From Cheilinus undulatus (Eukaryota; Chordata; Actinopteri; Labriformes; Labridae): a stretch of DNA of 64,000 bases. The stretch lies in contig NC_054865.1 of assembly GCF_018320785.1 (NCBI RefSeq), forward strand, positions 40,241,398 through 40,305,397. Direction: 5' to 3'. Below the pieces are notes generated by a model, which was not told the DNA's origin, ran no database searches, and was given only the letters and a program-made list of their open reading frames with translations. This document shows, piece by piece, positions 22,871-35,774 of this stretch; position 1 is the stretch's first letter; each line of letters opens with the position of its first letter. The position numbers were made by a program, and so were the translations under genes.

Positions 22871-25800
22871 TTTGGTCATCTCAATGTACACTACATAGTA
22901 CAGGAGGTTAAGGTTAAGGTTAAATTGGTCATGATATGTTGCCATATGTGAGGTCTGTCACATCTCTCAAACTTGTAGAAATCTTTCAGTGTGTGCAAGG
23001 CTTAAGAACACAGGAAGAGGGACAGTGGAGGGATGGCCAAAGGAAAGCTTACTTTTGGTTTTAGAGACTTGTGCTTAATTGCAACATCCAGTGGACATCT
23101 TATTTGAAAGTCACACATTATACTTTCAACATTGGCACTGGTGCATACTATACAAGCTACAACAGCACATGAAGGCGATTATTTCTACTTACCTACAGTG
23201 TTACAGTCAACAAGGAGTCTCTTGAAGCTGCAAATAAAAATCCCTTTCAAGTTTAAGCTCACTGTTTCGCTCTATGGATGCAACTTTTGACTGCAGCAAC
23301 AAACTGTTTACACTGTAAAAGAAACCGTCTATTGTTTTCCTCAGGAGTTTGTGAAGACAAGAAACATAATACAAAAGATGTAATATTGGAGTCATATTTG
23401 CCAGATAGACATGAACGGAACTCCGGATGAATGCCAGTGTTAAAAATTGATAGCAAATGATGTGTAAATCAACTTGAAGTGATGATTTGTCAACATCATG
23501 TTCACGACTTTTCGCAGCCTGCAAGAACAATCAGGGCTTTTATTTGAGCCTCTACCCCTGACCTTCTTTAATTTATTGTCTATTAAAATTATTTATCTTT
23601 TATTGGGTTGCAATTACAGAAACTGCTCACACTGCAGGTCTACAAATAGAGAATATCGACAAAACCCATTTGAAACTGCTTCACATGCATAACACTGTCC
23701 ACTTTGTATAATAAAATTGATAATACTACAAGACTGCAATATTCCATGATCTATGATGGTAGCATTAAAAATTCATCCCAAGTTTATTCTATGAGGAGGA
23801 GAGCTTCCAGTGTAAGGGTTAGCTTCTAAATACTCTTTGAGTGGTCGTTAGAAAATGAGAGATGGCATTAGAAGACCACCTCAGATGCTTACTTTCAGAT
23901 TCTCCGTCTTTGGAGCCTTAAGGTTGTGTTCATTAAATTTTGATTGCGTCTCGACTTCAGTCATCGCTGAATATTTAAAAAGTTCTATCCCTAGACTCAT
24001 GACTGATTTGTTTATTAGCCAATATTTGTTTTAAGATGCTATAAGTGCCATAACCGCTTTGCAAATGTTTTCAGACTCAACAGGAGACTGAAAGTGTCCT
24101 GTCTGAAAGATTGGTTTAATAACTAGAAAGAGCAATACCACAGCGTTAACACACAGTTTCTCTTTCTTCATTCCTGTTATTCCCTCTCTGGATTGTCCAA
24201 CTCTGATTAAATTGTGCTCTAAGTCTCATAGAAGTAATCTGAAATCTGTCATCAGACCTCCCTCTAGTGTGATTGAGAAGGCAGTATCATCTCTTGTACT
24301 GGTTCATTACCTGGGTGGACTGTTCGTGTGTCAAGCTCCGGTGAAAAGTAGACTATTTTTCTGCAGCATTGAAGCTTTTCATCAGACTGTGATTGCTCAG
24401 AGTGTGTTTTGAGAGTAACTGTGGACAATAACGCACAAAAAATCATACATTTTTTAACTTTTGAACCTCACGGACTGACAAAGTAGATTGTAGCAAAGGC
24501 AGTTATGCGTAGGAACCCTTATCTGGTGTTTCCAAGCCAGCCAGTGAGACACTGTCAAAGATAAGATTGCTGAAAAAGAAAAGCTGCAAGAGCCTCACAC
24601 AGGTCTCCTACAACAACACTGCATGGCCATAGACACAAGCAATATTTGGTGCATTTCTATCCCTATTTTTATTGGCTGCCCTACTTTTGCTTCACTTCTG
24701 TGTGCCTTTGAAAAGTAGCCCCAGTCTCTGATAGGAGCGCATCATTACACCAACACAACATCAAAAGTAGTGCGATGTGGAGATGAAGTGGGGCTTCATT
24801 GGGGTTAACCATGTTACTGACCTTTGTGTGAACTCTGGTTTGTTGATGTTCCCCCATATTGCAGTGTTTCCTCAAGGGGAGAATCTCTAAGCAGCTTTTC
24901 CTGCACTTCAAAGGAAGGGAATGTAGGCCTGCTTTGCATAATCAGGTGGGGAACAGCTTTTTGCCAGAGAGGCAGGAATTAATTTGTGCCACCGCCAGAT
25001 GTAATCATTAAAACTGTAGTCATCGACAATAAAGAGGGAGGAGGAAGAGGAAATGTAGGAGGGATTTTAGAACAGTAGATAGAATGAGAAAAGGATACAG
25101 AGCATAGGACGGTCCTGAATGCCAGAGGACTGTCTAGCTAAGTAGGCTAATCTGGCCTGAGCTCTGAGCCAGAATTCAATTTTATCAGTCTGGTAACATT
25201 CAGCTCTGTCACTCCGTGCTCAGACATGTTGGCATAAGTTTAATCCTTACCTCCTACTCCTTTATTTGACATGTTCAATTTTAGGAGAGTACAAAATAAT
25301 GAAAGGATTTGTTAAACCACGGCTTTATACAGTATGCTAGACAAACTCAGAGCCTTTTTGAATTATGTGTAGGTTTAAAAAGCTCCACTCACAGCCTGTA
25401 AATGTACTCCATGGTTCAGTTTCACTGCTCTCATTAACCCCGTTTCCACCAGCATGCAGCTGTGTTCAGCAAAAAAAAGCTCCTAAACCCACTCAGCTGC
25501 TACAGCAGACAGACAAAGTGAGTCACTTAGTGATGAATTATGTTAAAATTTCTATGTGTCTATCTGGCACAAAGTATTATTCACATTATGGAATTACATA
25601 AACAGGATACTTTATTAAACATCACAAATTTAAAAAGCTATTCATAATGTTTAGCTCAAGTCAGATCAGATTCTAACCACACTGCCAATGGGATTTATCT
25701 CCCACTGGTGAAGAATGCTTCACTCGGACTGTTTGACACTGAATGAGGTGGACACTTTACAAGTGGGTGTATAGATTTAGTACCTTTTGGGGTATCCATC

Positions 25801-26039
25801 ATTCATTTCAAGCGTCATCGTTTGTCAATACTCCATCAGTGGGAGTGAGTAACCAGGACTGCTGCTCTTGATTGATTGCACCACCACTGATCTCTGAGGG
25901 GGAAAAGTCTGCAAAGAATGAATACGTACACAAGTCAGGCAAAACTGTCCACAAGCACACAGAAAACCTGAACATGGTTAATGCTTAAGCTGAGAATAAA
26001 GTAGGGATGTGCCTGACTGAACAATTATACGCCATCACC
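22871..26039. other. intergenic, no gene recognised
   Basis: I see no coding exons with good splice sites, no RNA gene and no clear repeat boundary in this stretch. It is ordinary AT-rich spacer with short accidental ORFs. Confidence 0.4.
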
Positions 26040-26735
26040 CTTGATTGTCAGCACCAGAATTACCCACAGGAGGATCTGGCTGCAGACCTCAATGGTGAGG
26101 CGTTTGGCTGCAGACCCCTACAATAGGGCAACCTTAACTGTGGGGCAGGAAGTGACGTGCGTTACCCAAGGGTATATTTTTTCTCACTGTCAGAGTTTAC
26201 AGTAAGAGGCTATTTTTCACAACAGCAGAATTTTGTGAATAAAAATCGAAAATTTACTCGGGGATAAATTTAAATGTAACACAACATAAACTACGGAAAA
26301 CCCAAAGAGGGTAAGAGTTAGGCACCATAACCCTAGGGCTGGGGGGAGGGTTTGGGATAGGGGATAAGATTAAAAATATCAAACCACAAACTAAGGAAAA
26401 ACCCAGCAAAGTTTAGTACACCCCTTATCGCCCCATTGTCGAGGTCTGCAAAAGATGAGCCCAAAACACTCTACCATAGCGGTCTGCAGATGTCTCTTGA
26501 ATTCCCAGTTGATTTAACAAGATGCAATGTTATTGTTAAATTTTGTGGTATCACAGTGATGGAAACATCTCAATGTTGTCGTGGGCATGTTGCGGTTTCA
26601 AATAATAAGTCTGCAAAATGTTTGTTTTTTTTAGTGGAGCACAGCAGAGGGAAGTAGGAACTACAGTCAACATCTGCCCTTGGGTACTCGACATCTTTTG
26701 CACTCTACTCGCTCGCTTGTTCTAACAGGGGGAAA
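26040..26735. other. unclassified sequence ahead of hAT fossil
   Basis: The phrase GGCTGCAGACC occurs twice (near 26089 and 26107), and GGTCTGCA appears in GAGGTCTGCAAAAG and GCGGTCTGCAGATG near 26442 and 26480. CAACATAAACTACGGAAAACCC near 26281 is echoed by CACAAACTAAGGAAAAACCC near 26384. This looks like mobile-element sequence and may be the 5' flank of the hAT fossil that follows. No protein is recognised. Confidence 0.35.
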
Positions 26736-27135
26736 ATGGTGGATGTTACAAGTGATGAGGGAGAACTGAATGAGATTGTGGAGGCTCCAGCATTTTTTAA
26801 ATCTGGCTTGTGGAAGCATTTTGGTTTCCCAGTGTCGAGAAAGGAGAAAAGGCTATGGACAAACAAAAACAATATGCAGACACTGCCACATTGTGGTGAC
26901 ACACTTTATGGTGAATATAAGTAACATAAGGAGCAACTTGGCAAATCATCATCCTAAAAAGATTCACAAAGATGTGAGGAGCAGAATCTGTCCAGGCCAA
27001 AAGACTCTTAAGGAAGCGTTCACAACCCAACTTCCCCACAGATCACAAGGTGTATCAGTGGTTATATAGCCAAGGACCTACAGCCATTTTTAGTGGCAGA
27101 TATCAAAGGTTTTAGGTCAGTAAACACACTGGAGC
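26736..27135 (+). pseudogene. hAT-family transposase fossil, BED zinc-finger end
   Basis: An ATG at 26736 opens MVDVTSDEGELNEIVEAP, then SGLWKHFGFPVS. The reading then shifts frame to GYGQTKTICRHCHIVVTHF, NISNIRSNLANHHPKKIHKD, and a later stretch AKDLQPFLVADIKGFRSVN. These match the order WKHFGF-ICRHC-NTSN(L/M)..HL..HHP-KDLQP..V..KGF of ZBED-like hAT transposases: a BED zinc finger (C-C-H-H) followed by the start of the catalytic region. At least one frameshift and a stop after the finger break it. The DDE core and C-terminal dimerisation domain are absent. It could be an ancient domesticated ZBED relative, but the disruption favours a dead transposon. Confidence 0.75.
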
Positions 27136-27402
27136 CAAGGAATAAGTTTATTTTAAGCCTAATGCACACATTATTAGAGTATTTTGATATTCAAAGCACA
27201 ATTGTAGTTTAATAAATGCTGACCTCACTTTATTCCAGGTCTTCAATTGTTGTTGATACCACAGTAATTCACCATGGACTCCTTACCGAGGTATAATTGT
27301 ACCGTTAGATTTGATGCTGTTACATCCCAATGTGAACTAATTATTTTAATGAGGGCTGTCAGCATTACTGTATCATCTGCAATGTAATCAGGGTCCATGA
27401 TT

Positions 27403-27528
27403 TTTTTAAGTATATTTTGGGCCTTTACTGCCTCTCTTCAGAGAGGATAGTGGATAGTCCCAAGCTGGACTGAACCCAGGCCGCTCGTGTATGTGGGGTG
27501 CAACATAACCACTAGGTCATCTGGACCC
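27403..27528 (-). mobile_element. tRNA-derived SINE with 17-bp target duplication
   Basis: On the minus strand it begins GGGTCCAGATGACCTAGTGG. Box A-like TGACCTAGTGG is at 27519-27509 and box B-like GGTTCAGTCC at 27476-27467. The tail carries CCACTATCCTCTCTGAAGAG and GGCAGTAAAGGCCC. It is flanked by AATCAGGGTCCATGATT (27386-27402) and AATCAGGATCCACGATT (27529-27545), a 17-bp target duplication with two mismatches. The body is related to the SINE at 15631-15792 (CACTATCCTC, AAAGGC). Confidence 0.85.
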
Positions 27529-27545
27529 AATCAGGATCCACGATT

Positions 27546-28589
27546 AGTGTATACATTATTTCCTCATTTGCACTAATCTCATGCTTTATTGTCCCTTTCA
27601 ACACTCTTTGGTTAAGCCACTGCAGTGTCTCCCTGCAGCCTCAGTGGTGTCCACCACTGCTCCGTAATGTCTTATTCAACTCTAAAAAAAAAAAAAAAAA
27701 AACAGACAGCTCACAAGTCAAAAGTCACCTTCACATTGTACTATCAAATATTCCACTTTTTACTCTTCCCTTATTTCCTTTTCAATCCATAACAAGTTTC
27801 TTTTTCTGTGGTAAATTGCATGTCATTATCATCAATCTACCTGCAGTTCCATATTCTTACCAAACAGGAAGTCAATGTCTCTTAGTTTAAACATTACAGA
27901 AATCTAAAAGAAAATAAAAATGTGACAAAAAAAAGTTAAATGAGATTAATTGTGAACTGTAAGAACTCTGAGATTGACCTGTGTTAAAAATGATCATTTG
28001 ACAGCGATAACGATCTCTTAATTTATCAGCCATTCCGGTATAAGTCCATGGTGTTATTGCTTCCACCATTGGGTGGGTACATTAGGAAGTTAAAAGGTTA
28101 ATGTTTGCTTAAAGGAGTTAATGTTTGCGTAAAGGATTTAAGGATTTATTTTATGTGAAATTCTTTTGCTAAATGTCCTCAAAAGTTAATCTTTCCTTGT
28201 CAATGGCACCGTTGTAGCTCTGTGACCCCCTGACCTCTTGGTGACCCTTTGCGATTGCTGCAGGTTGAGAGATAATGTTGATATAGTGATGATTTATGAT
28301 CCGGAGTCCGTGAATTGTGTTGTATTTTGTAAGAACCGGATATTCTACTCTTGGGACTTCCTGTTTGTAGCTTTCTGATTGATGGAATTCACGCGGTTTT
28401 GCAGCGGCCAGCGCTGAAAATCATCCTGCAGAGTATCATGAATGAAGCTAGGCAGAGTGGTGCTCCAGGGGAGCACTGCTGCCGGACTGGAGTGCAGGCT
28501 GCAAAACTGCTCTGATAGACTAGAGAGGGAGCGATTTGCTCTGCAGTACAATTCACAGGGTGATGGCAGTCACTGTGTGTGGAAATTAG
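27546..28589. other. intergenic, no gene recognised
   Basis: Contains a poly-A run near 27684. A less AT-rich block at about 28380-28580 (GCGGCCAGCGCTGAAAATCATCC, GGAGCACTGCTGCCGGACTGG) is followed by a GAGGTAAGAC donor-like site, but no protein is recognised in any frame. The ORFs at 28345-28551 (minus) and 28442-28642 (plus) overlap each other and are not called. The block could be part of an unclassified mobile element. Confidence 0.4.
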
Positions 28590-28900
28590 AGGTAAGACTA
28601 GCCAAAAATAGATTTTTGATGACTAAAGCTGACTTAAAGTAAGTCTACTTTTTGTCAAGATGACTAAAACCAGACTAAAGTGTAATTCAGTTTTTGTCAG
28701 ACAATCAAAATCCATTTTTCTCCACTATGGCTAAATCTGTCAAAATTCAATGCATCTGTATCTCTTCTGCCTCTCAGCTGTAGAAAGCAGGGGGCCCCAC
28801 TGGACTCAAACTATAAAGTATAGATGACTAAAATTTGACTAAAACCAAAACACATTTGATCTAAAGACTGAGACTAAAAATTGCTGTCAAAATGAACACT
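28590..28900 (+). repeat. dispersed GACTAAAA-rich repeat, uninterrupted copy
   Basis: It shares with the copy at 6800-7695 the phrases TTTTTGATGACTAAA, TTCAGTTTT, TCAGCTGTAGAAAGCAG, ACTATAAAG, AAGACTGAGACTAAAA and a TGCTGTCAAAATGAACACTG-like end. This copy lacks the 430-bp insertion found in the other. Confidence 0.65.
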
Positions 28901-31900
28901 GTATAGCACCTGAGCTAAACTGGCACCATCTCTGGCTAATGGCTACTGCTGTAATGCTCTTCTACTCAGATGGTCAGCACAGTGGACTAAAGACACCTCT
29001 TATGCAGAGATGTATTTTGCAGTATGTTGATTTAGAAAATGGGGCTTAATTGATGTAGGTTGTGTCAGGTTAAACTGGTTTATCACCCCTCATTTGCAGA
29101 TGTGGGCTTTAACTTGCAAGACAAAGGGCATTGCAAACATTAGTCACACTTGGCAAACCAATTTGGCATTGTTTATCTGCAGATGTTGTGATCCTATATT
29201 TAGCTGTTTTGATTAAAATGTGATCAATATTGATTATTTTCAGAGTGTTTTTGAACTTTAGACTTGGCAGCTAGTCTGGATTTAAAGCTGGGTTGAAATC
29301 AAAGTTAATCAGTAGTCAGAAACATCTTAACAGTAAAATTAAGAATGAAAAAGTTTGACAGGAAAACCTGTAATATAAGTTGTAGATCCCTAAGAGAGAA
29401 AAAAAAAACATAATACACCAGGACCGGGCCTTAGGACTACCACACACCTGAAATTTGATCCCCTAATTTATCTTTTTCCATTGTTAAAGTCATCATTTTG
29501 CCACTTCTGGCTAGATATGATGAACAAGCAGCAAACTTGAAACCAACACCTGTGACAGCTAAGAAAAAAAAAGCACAGAATATCTTCATTTGAAGTTTCT
29601 GCATACTTCAAATATATTACATAACACTCAGAAAAAGTTTTATTTGAGAACTCACAGAATAAAATTTCCTTTTATGGCTTGGGGCGACATCAGGTACCAT
29701 CAATGTCAGTGCAGACAGACAATGCCAGAGGAAAATGAATGGGACAGGAGGAGGAAACTGAAAGAAAGTCAAGATGAAGGAAAAGAACACAGAAACCTTC
29801 ATCCTTTCATGTGCTGTTTGTTTGTCACACAGACACAAAATGAAGGGGGAATTAAGCGGGGAAGTAAATGTGTTGGTTTTGGTTTACATTGAAAGACTTA
29901 CTAATGTGTGCTGCAGATGAGCTATATTGCAGGAGATTCCAGGAAAGCAACAGTAATTCAATTAACTTGAATTGAATTAGCAGCTTTCAATTAAGTGAAA
30001 GCTGTCTTGTAGAGCAATAATGTGCAAAAGATAGAAATTCCACAGTTCCTGTAGACCAACTGCAGTTTGGCCTTGGATAAATGAGTCTAAGGAAAGATGT
30101 GTTGTTCTTGGTTGTTCCTTCTGTAGTCCTCTGTGAGCCCCAGCAGCTGCAGGGAAGTAGACATCCATAAACGTTGCACAAGAAGACAAAGCACAAGCTC
30201 AACAGACTGAAGGCAGGACATATTACCTGGGCCCGGACATTCATTCATCCTTTGAGGGTAAGACAGAATTGATCTGGAGATATAAAACTAAAGCCTTGGA
30301 CAGTCTGAGAGTGAAATGGGATTTTTGAGAGAACTACGGGGTCTTTTCAGTTTTACGTATCACATCATATTTTTCCTACAAACTAAATGCAAATTGGAAC
30401 AGGAGATCAGTAAAACCAGGCATGATCCATCCAAGTTAAGAGTGAGTTTATAACTAGAGCTGCTTAAACGGTATTTTCCAATTTTCTTTGGCTTAGAATC
30501 TTTTTCACATCTAAACTCTGTTCAGGGCATTGAAGTTAAAAAGGAATAACAAAAAAAACTACAGCATGTTTTTCATCTTGGCATGCATTACCTCACCAGC
30601 TGAACTTAACCAATAACCAGTAGCAGAGCGTTCAGCTCTGATTCCAACAGTTGGCTGGACAACTACCTTATTTTTCTATCAAGTTTTGCAGGAATTTATC
30701 CCTCTTTGTATTTATTCCTTCTCCTGCACCTTTTTAACACAGACTATGTTGGAAGACTATTTGAGTTACTGACCTCTACAGTTTTAAATGAATGATGGAT
30801 TTATTATTTTATTACCAATGAGGCAGCTGCAGCTAAGAGTTGGTTTAGGGGTTCAAGCCACATTTCAAAGGACTTATTCAGATTATCAGGAATTAATGAT
30901 AAGTTTAGGGCATTTATATACCAAGTGACTGCACTTTAGCACATAGATCTAGACTATGCATTAACAATATTTCATCAGTGACATCCTGACATCGCAACAC
31001 ACTTGCCTGACTCTTATACAAACAATTACAAACACATAGTTTTGGTGGCTTTCGTACCATGGCTTGATATCCCTGCACATTCTGAGCTTTAGATGTAAAG
31101 CTTATGGCAATACAAATGAATGGAGGAAATTAGCCATGAGCTGAAAGGCTAGGGGCACATCTTCAACAGCTTTTCTCCCTATTTTTTTAATAAACCTGCT
31201 TTTAAAGGATACTGTAATATACTATTTAGAAAATAAATCTTGGGAGGTGCTGGTTAGACTCAAAAGACAATGAACAAAGAAACAAAGAGCTGATTCTTTT
31301 TGTGAGCAATGGGAGGCCGGCTCCCATTTGTGAGCCAAAAGACCTGCTTTCAGTCCTGAGTGGAGTCCAAAAGTCTGGATCTCAAAGAAAAGCTGCACTT
31401 TCAATCAGTGAGACTGAACGGACACAAATAAGCTAGGCTTTTTGTTAACTAGCCTTATACAGCAGATCATGTCAGTTGATGGGGTGGTCTCTAATAAATG
31501 CTAGTTCTTGTGTCTATACAACCAAACCACTCTGGATGACTGCATCCCAGACCACCTCCATATGCAGTCTGAGCTTTTGGATATCGAAGTGTTTTCATTA
31601 TGCATTGAGATGCATTAACACAAAGCATTCAAGATTTCAGCTTGGTATCCAAATGCCCAAAATGGATAAGGTATGGTATGAATAACAAGACTGTGCTTAT
31701 GTGGATAAAACCATGTGGTTCACAGCCAAACCAAGCGTTGTATATCAAAGAGGTATTCATGCACAACTGCTATAAGTTTCCCATAAGTGGCATCTTTATT
31801 TCAATGCTAGCTACTGACTGAAGTACACATGTTTTTGCTAAGGCGTCAGAAAATTATAAGCTTTAAAGCTGAGCAAAGCATTAACTTGAAATTTTTGGTG

Positions 31901-34311
31901 AAATTGAACAAAACAGCAGCCACATCTTTTGGTCCATTAAATGAGGTGTATGGGGAACACTGCATGTCATGTGCACGTGTGTTTGAATGTCACAAAAGAT
32001 TTTGTGAAGGCAGAGAGGATGTCCAAGACAATGAATGTTATGCAGAAAATTGAATGACAAGAAAAGTCAATTTATGCACCCCTGTTGAGGATATTTGGTG
32101 ATACTAGAACAAACAGCAAATTAGATTTTTACACACAGAGAAGGGACAGTTAGCCTCTCTTATGGCTGTTGTTTGGCTGAAATTGTTGAAGATTGGAGTC
32201 ACATGCTCAACTTTAAATTGGAAAATGTGAGGGACACTTATTTTTCAGTCCGCACAGTGATCTGCCTGGTAATAGAAGTATCAGAAGTGAGCCTGCAGAG
32301 CTGCAAACTTGAATTTGTCAGATATTAATCAAAAAAAGTTGTACTTGAGACTTGACTCAACTGCTGTTGGTCCCCTGAAGGCATTGGTTGACTCAAGGCT
32401 TGACAGCGACTGCACTCAAGTCAGAAGTTTTTACTTTTTCCTGATAGAATGAATACAATAATGTCAAATAGGCCTCTTATGTGGCCACAGCTAAAGAAAC
32501 TTGCAGATTTACTTGGTATTTGCTCAGCTGATTTGGACTTTGTCTTGAAAAACTTGACCAGGACATGACAAGACTTGAGACTTACTGCAAAGACATCAAA
32601 TAGCTCCACTGAACTCTCTGTGGTACACTCACATTGAAAGATCTCTTAATCTAAGTCTTAACTCTCTAATGCAATAAGAAGTTAGTCTGCACATGTTTTT
32701 CTTGGTGTGATAATAAAATACTCCCTGTTCCTGGACTGCTGTAGGTGCACCTCAATTGTCGGAGACTCCATACTTTATATGGCTTCAACTTCTTTCAGCT
32801 GCCTTCTCATTCTCATATTTCATATGTATGAAGGAACATGCAAAGTGGAGGGCTATTTTATCACTCATTTGACCCCTGCATGGATCCCTGCAGTACATGT
32901 GCTGGAGAATAAAAAATGATCCAGAAAAGGTGCACCCAGATTGAGTTGCCTCATCTCAATTTTCTCTTCACTTCTGTTAAACTTCCTGACTTCAAACCAT
33001 GTTCAAGTGGACACTCCTTGACTGAAGGAAAAGCATGAATAATAGATTCTTCACCCAAAGGAAAAAAGAGGAAAGAAAGTCAGAAGTATGAAGGGCTGAT
33101 TAAACCTGATAGATTTCATACCAATACTTTAAGTTTAAAACTTCATCTTCTTCTATTCAAAGGATCAAATGAGTGCCACTTTCTCAAAGTAAGAGCATAT
33201 ATTCACAGCGTGGTTTGAGGTAATTCTGAAATAATGGAGCCCTCTTGGAGCCTCCCTTTAAAACGCCTCGACTGAATATTCAATAGTCTATTCATCACAT
33301 TTTATGTAAGCACATAAGCACTTATTCATAACATATTTATTATTCATATTCAGCCTGTCGTAGTGGAACGTGTGTAGCTGTAAAGTGTTCTAGGATGCCA
33401 TCTCTCTATCTCTCCTCACTTTTCATCGTTAATCTATTCCGATAAAAGTCAGGCGGCCTGTTTTTTAAATCTGGCACTGATAAAATTACACCGAGTACCT
33501 GTCTCACAAACGGAGAGTGCTACTTTGATCTATCACAATGATGCTTTTTTTTTTTTTTTTTGGAAAAAAGATGGAAAAGTTTTCTGCTCTTGATTTTTTG
33601 AAAACTTTAGTCTGAGGCTGTGAAAAAGAGCTGCTGTATGAGGCTTTGCCTTAGCATAAATGTTCAATGATGCTATGCTAACCTGCTCACACAGACAATG
33701 CAAGCATATGTGAAAGCAGCGGCAGGGAACATTAATTTTGTTGGTTTTGAGTTAACACTATGTATGAAGTGTCTTAACACTTAAATGTCCTTGTGACTTC
33801 TTTCAGCTTTCTGTGTTTTTGCTGTAAAACATTGCAAAGAAAAGTAAAAGAGAGCACTTTTGTCTCAGTCACAGCTCCAAGTGTGTATCAGGGTGCACTA
33901 GCTTTATGTGAGATCAAACATAAGCTAGTTATGATGTAGTTTACACTCTGCCAACGTTAAAGGTGTTGCATCAGCTGAGATAGTTCCAAAATTGGCCTAA
34001 GTTATCACTTACATATCCAGAATGCACTGGATATACTGAGCTTGGGGTAATGACTGAACGAATATGATTGTGGGCTCAAGCAATCGGAATGAGATTCCTC
34101 AAGAGGGTGAATGGTCTCAGTCTTAGTAATGAGGAGCTCAAACATCCAGGGCTCGAACGTTGTCAAAAATGTATTATATACATAATTTTTAAAAACTCAT
34201 AATTAATGACACAATGTACGTCAGTATGGGCCAACATAAAAGAGAAAAAAAGGAGAGAATCTGTTATATTTTTAGCAAAATGTCAAAAATTTGATGAAAA
34301 AAAAATTGTGC
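28901..34311. other. 5.4 kb spacer, no gene recognised
   Basis: No exons, RNA genes or bounded mobile elements recognised. A homopolymer T run lies at about 33546-33561. The stretch at 33180-33400 is rich in ATTA and TTCATAA-like homeodomain cores with little simple repeat. It is the sort of sequence that can be a conserved enhancer, but conservation cannot be judged from one genome. All ORFs here are short and unrecognised. Confidence 0.4.
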
Positions 34312-34319
34312 TTTAAAAG

Positions 34320-35161
34320 TATGGCTGAACGATTTGCAAAAATAATCTAATTGCCATTTTTTCCTCCCGATATTGTGATTGCGATTTGATATGCAATTAT
34401 TATTAGGTTACTCAACTTAGGCATTTTTCAACAATTCAAGCAATAAATCAGTTTATATTATAACCTACATTCAGTCAGGAACACTTGTCATTCATTTTAC
34501 CATTTCATTGCAAAATGGACATAGAGTTTTACTTGGCAGAGAAGGCTCTGCTCTAAAGATGCTCCCTGGGTTAGTCAAGTAGCATGCTTTGACTTTCCAG
34601 GGAGCCCATGGCTAGAAACCCCCATTTAGATGGACACATAAATGACAATGTGTATTGAAAAAAAAAAAGAAATTATTTCAGAAGAAATTAATTCATAGTA
34701 GCGTGAATCTGAATATGAGGGTGCAACAAGCTTTAAGCTATAAAGGAGGTAGCTGGGATGGGGGATTCAAAGCTTGTAAAGCTGGCTGTAAGCTGACTGC
34801 AGCTGGGGGTATGAACTAATCCTAAGCTTCATCAATAGTAGACAGAATTAACTAGTGTTTTGCTCATATTGCAATTTTGATACCAATTGCTTTATTGACG
34901 GGATTAACATTTTATGTCATTCATTTTTATTAAAACAAAACATATATAAAACACAAAAAAGAAGGATTTTTATAAACCATTTTTAAAAAGGTGACATTTA
35001 AATTATTGCATAATGTGCATAAAATCTCTGCTGCAAAAAAATGTATTAAACTGCTATTTTGACATATTTCAAGTTTATTAAATTTGCAACTTCTGCGATT
35101 TGTAAATTGCAGCAGGCCATATTGTGATTTAATCTAAATTGCGATGAATTTCCCAGCCATA
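34320..35161 (+). mobile_element. non-autonomous hAT-like element with 8-bp target duplication
   Basis: TTTAAAAG is repeated exactly at 34312-34319 and 35162-35169. The element starts TATGGCTGAACGATTTGC and ends AATTTCCCAGCCATA, so its tips TATGGCTG and CAGCCATA are inverted. Eight-base duplications are typical of the hAT superfamily. ATTGCGATTT-type phrases near both ends match a very common fish repeat family. There is no transposase. A middle stretch (about 34490-34830, with TGCTCCCTGGG..CCAGGGAGC) is absent from the copies at 10.1 and 12.9 kb and may be a further insertion. Confidence 0.8.
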
Positions 35162-35169
35162 TTTAAAAG

Positions 35170-35685
35170 TTGTATATTTACGAGACAACAATCTCAGAAT
35201 AGCAGAGCTTAAATATCTGAGTAAATTTTCTTAATTTTTGACATTTGAAAATAAATAGTTGTTAAAATTGTACATTTACAACAGTATAAAGACAAGAATT
35301 TACAAAAAAAAAAAAAAATCAAAACAGTGGTTTGATTCTGGATTTTATCATCTTAAAAAAATGTATTAGTTTTAGTTCACATACATTTATAACTTTGACA
35401 TTCTAAAATTTTAATTTTTTTCTCATAAATTAAAGTTTTAAACTTGAGAATTTTGATTTTACTTTTTCTTTATAACTATTTTTTTTTCTAGAGAGGCCCA
35501 ATATACTGTCATAATTGAACCTTTAGATTCATAGATCTTTAGTCAAAAATAAATGTCTACAGGACTATTATGCTGGGATTTTATCAATGACAACAATAAA
35601 CACCTGGGGGGACTTAGCTTTACTTCTATATGAGTAGGGTGGCCTTTTGGGAAGAAGGTTGGGAACCACTAATGTAGAGGTATGA
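35170..35685 (+). repeat. dispersed repeat ending AAGGTTGGGAACCACT, copy 2
   Basis: This is the counterpart of 7035-7465. It has ACATTTACAACAGTATAAAG, AATTTACAAA, CACATACATTTATAA, AATATACTGTCATAATT, GTCTACAGGA, CACCTGGGGGGAC and the ending AAGGTTGGGAACCACTAATGTAG. It begins almost directly after the hAT-like element at 34320-35161. Confidence 0.6.
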
Positions 35686-35774
35686 GTACAAAATGCAGTT
35701 CTTTTAAGCTTCTTAATGTTGATTATTTGATTTAGCCTGCTTACATTTATGAACTAGAAAAGCACTCAGAGAGC

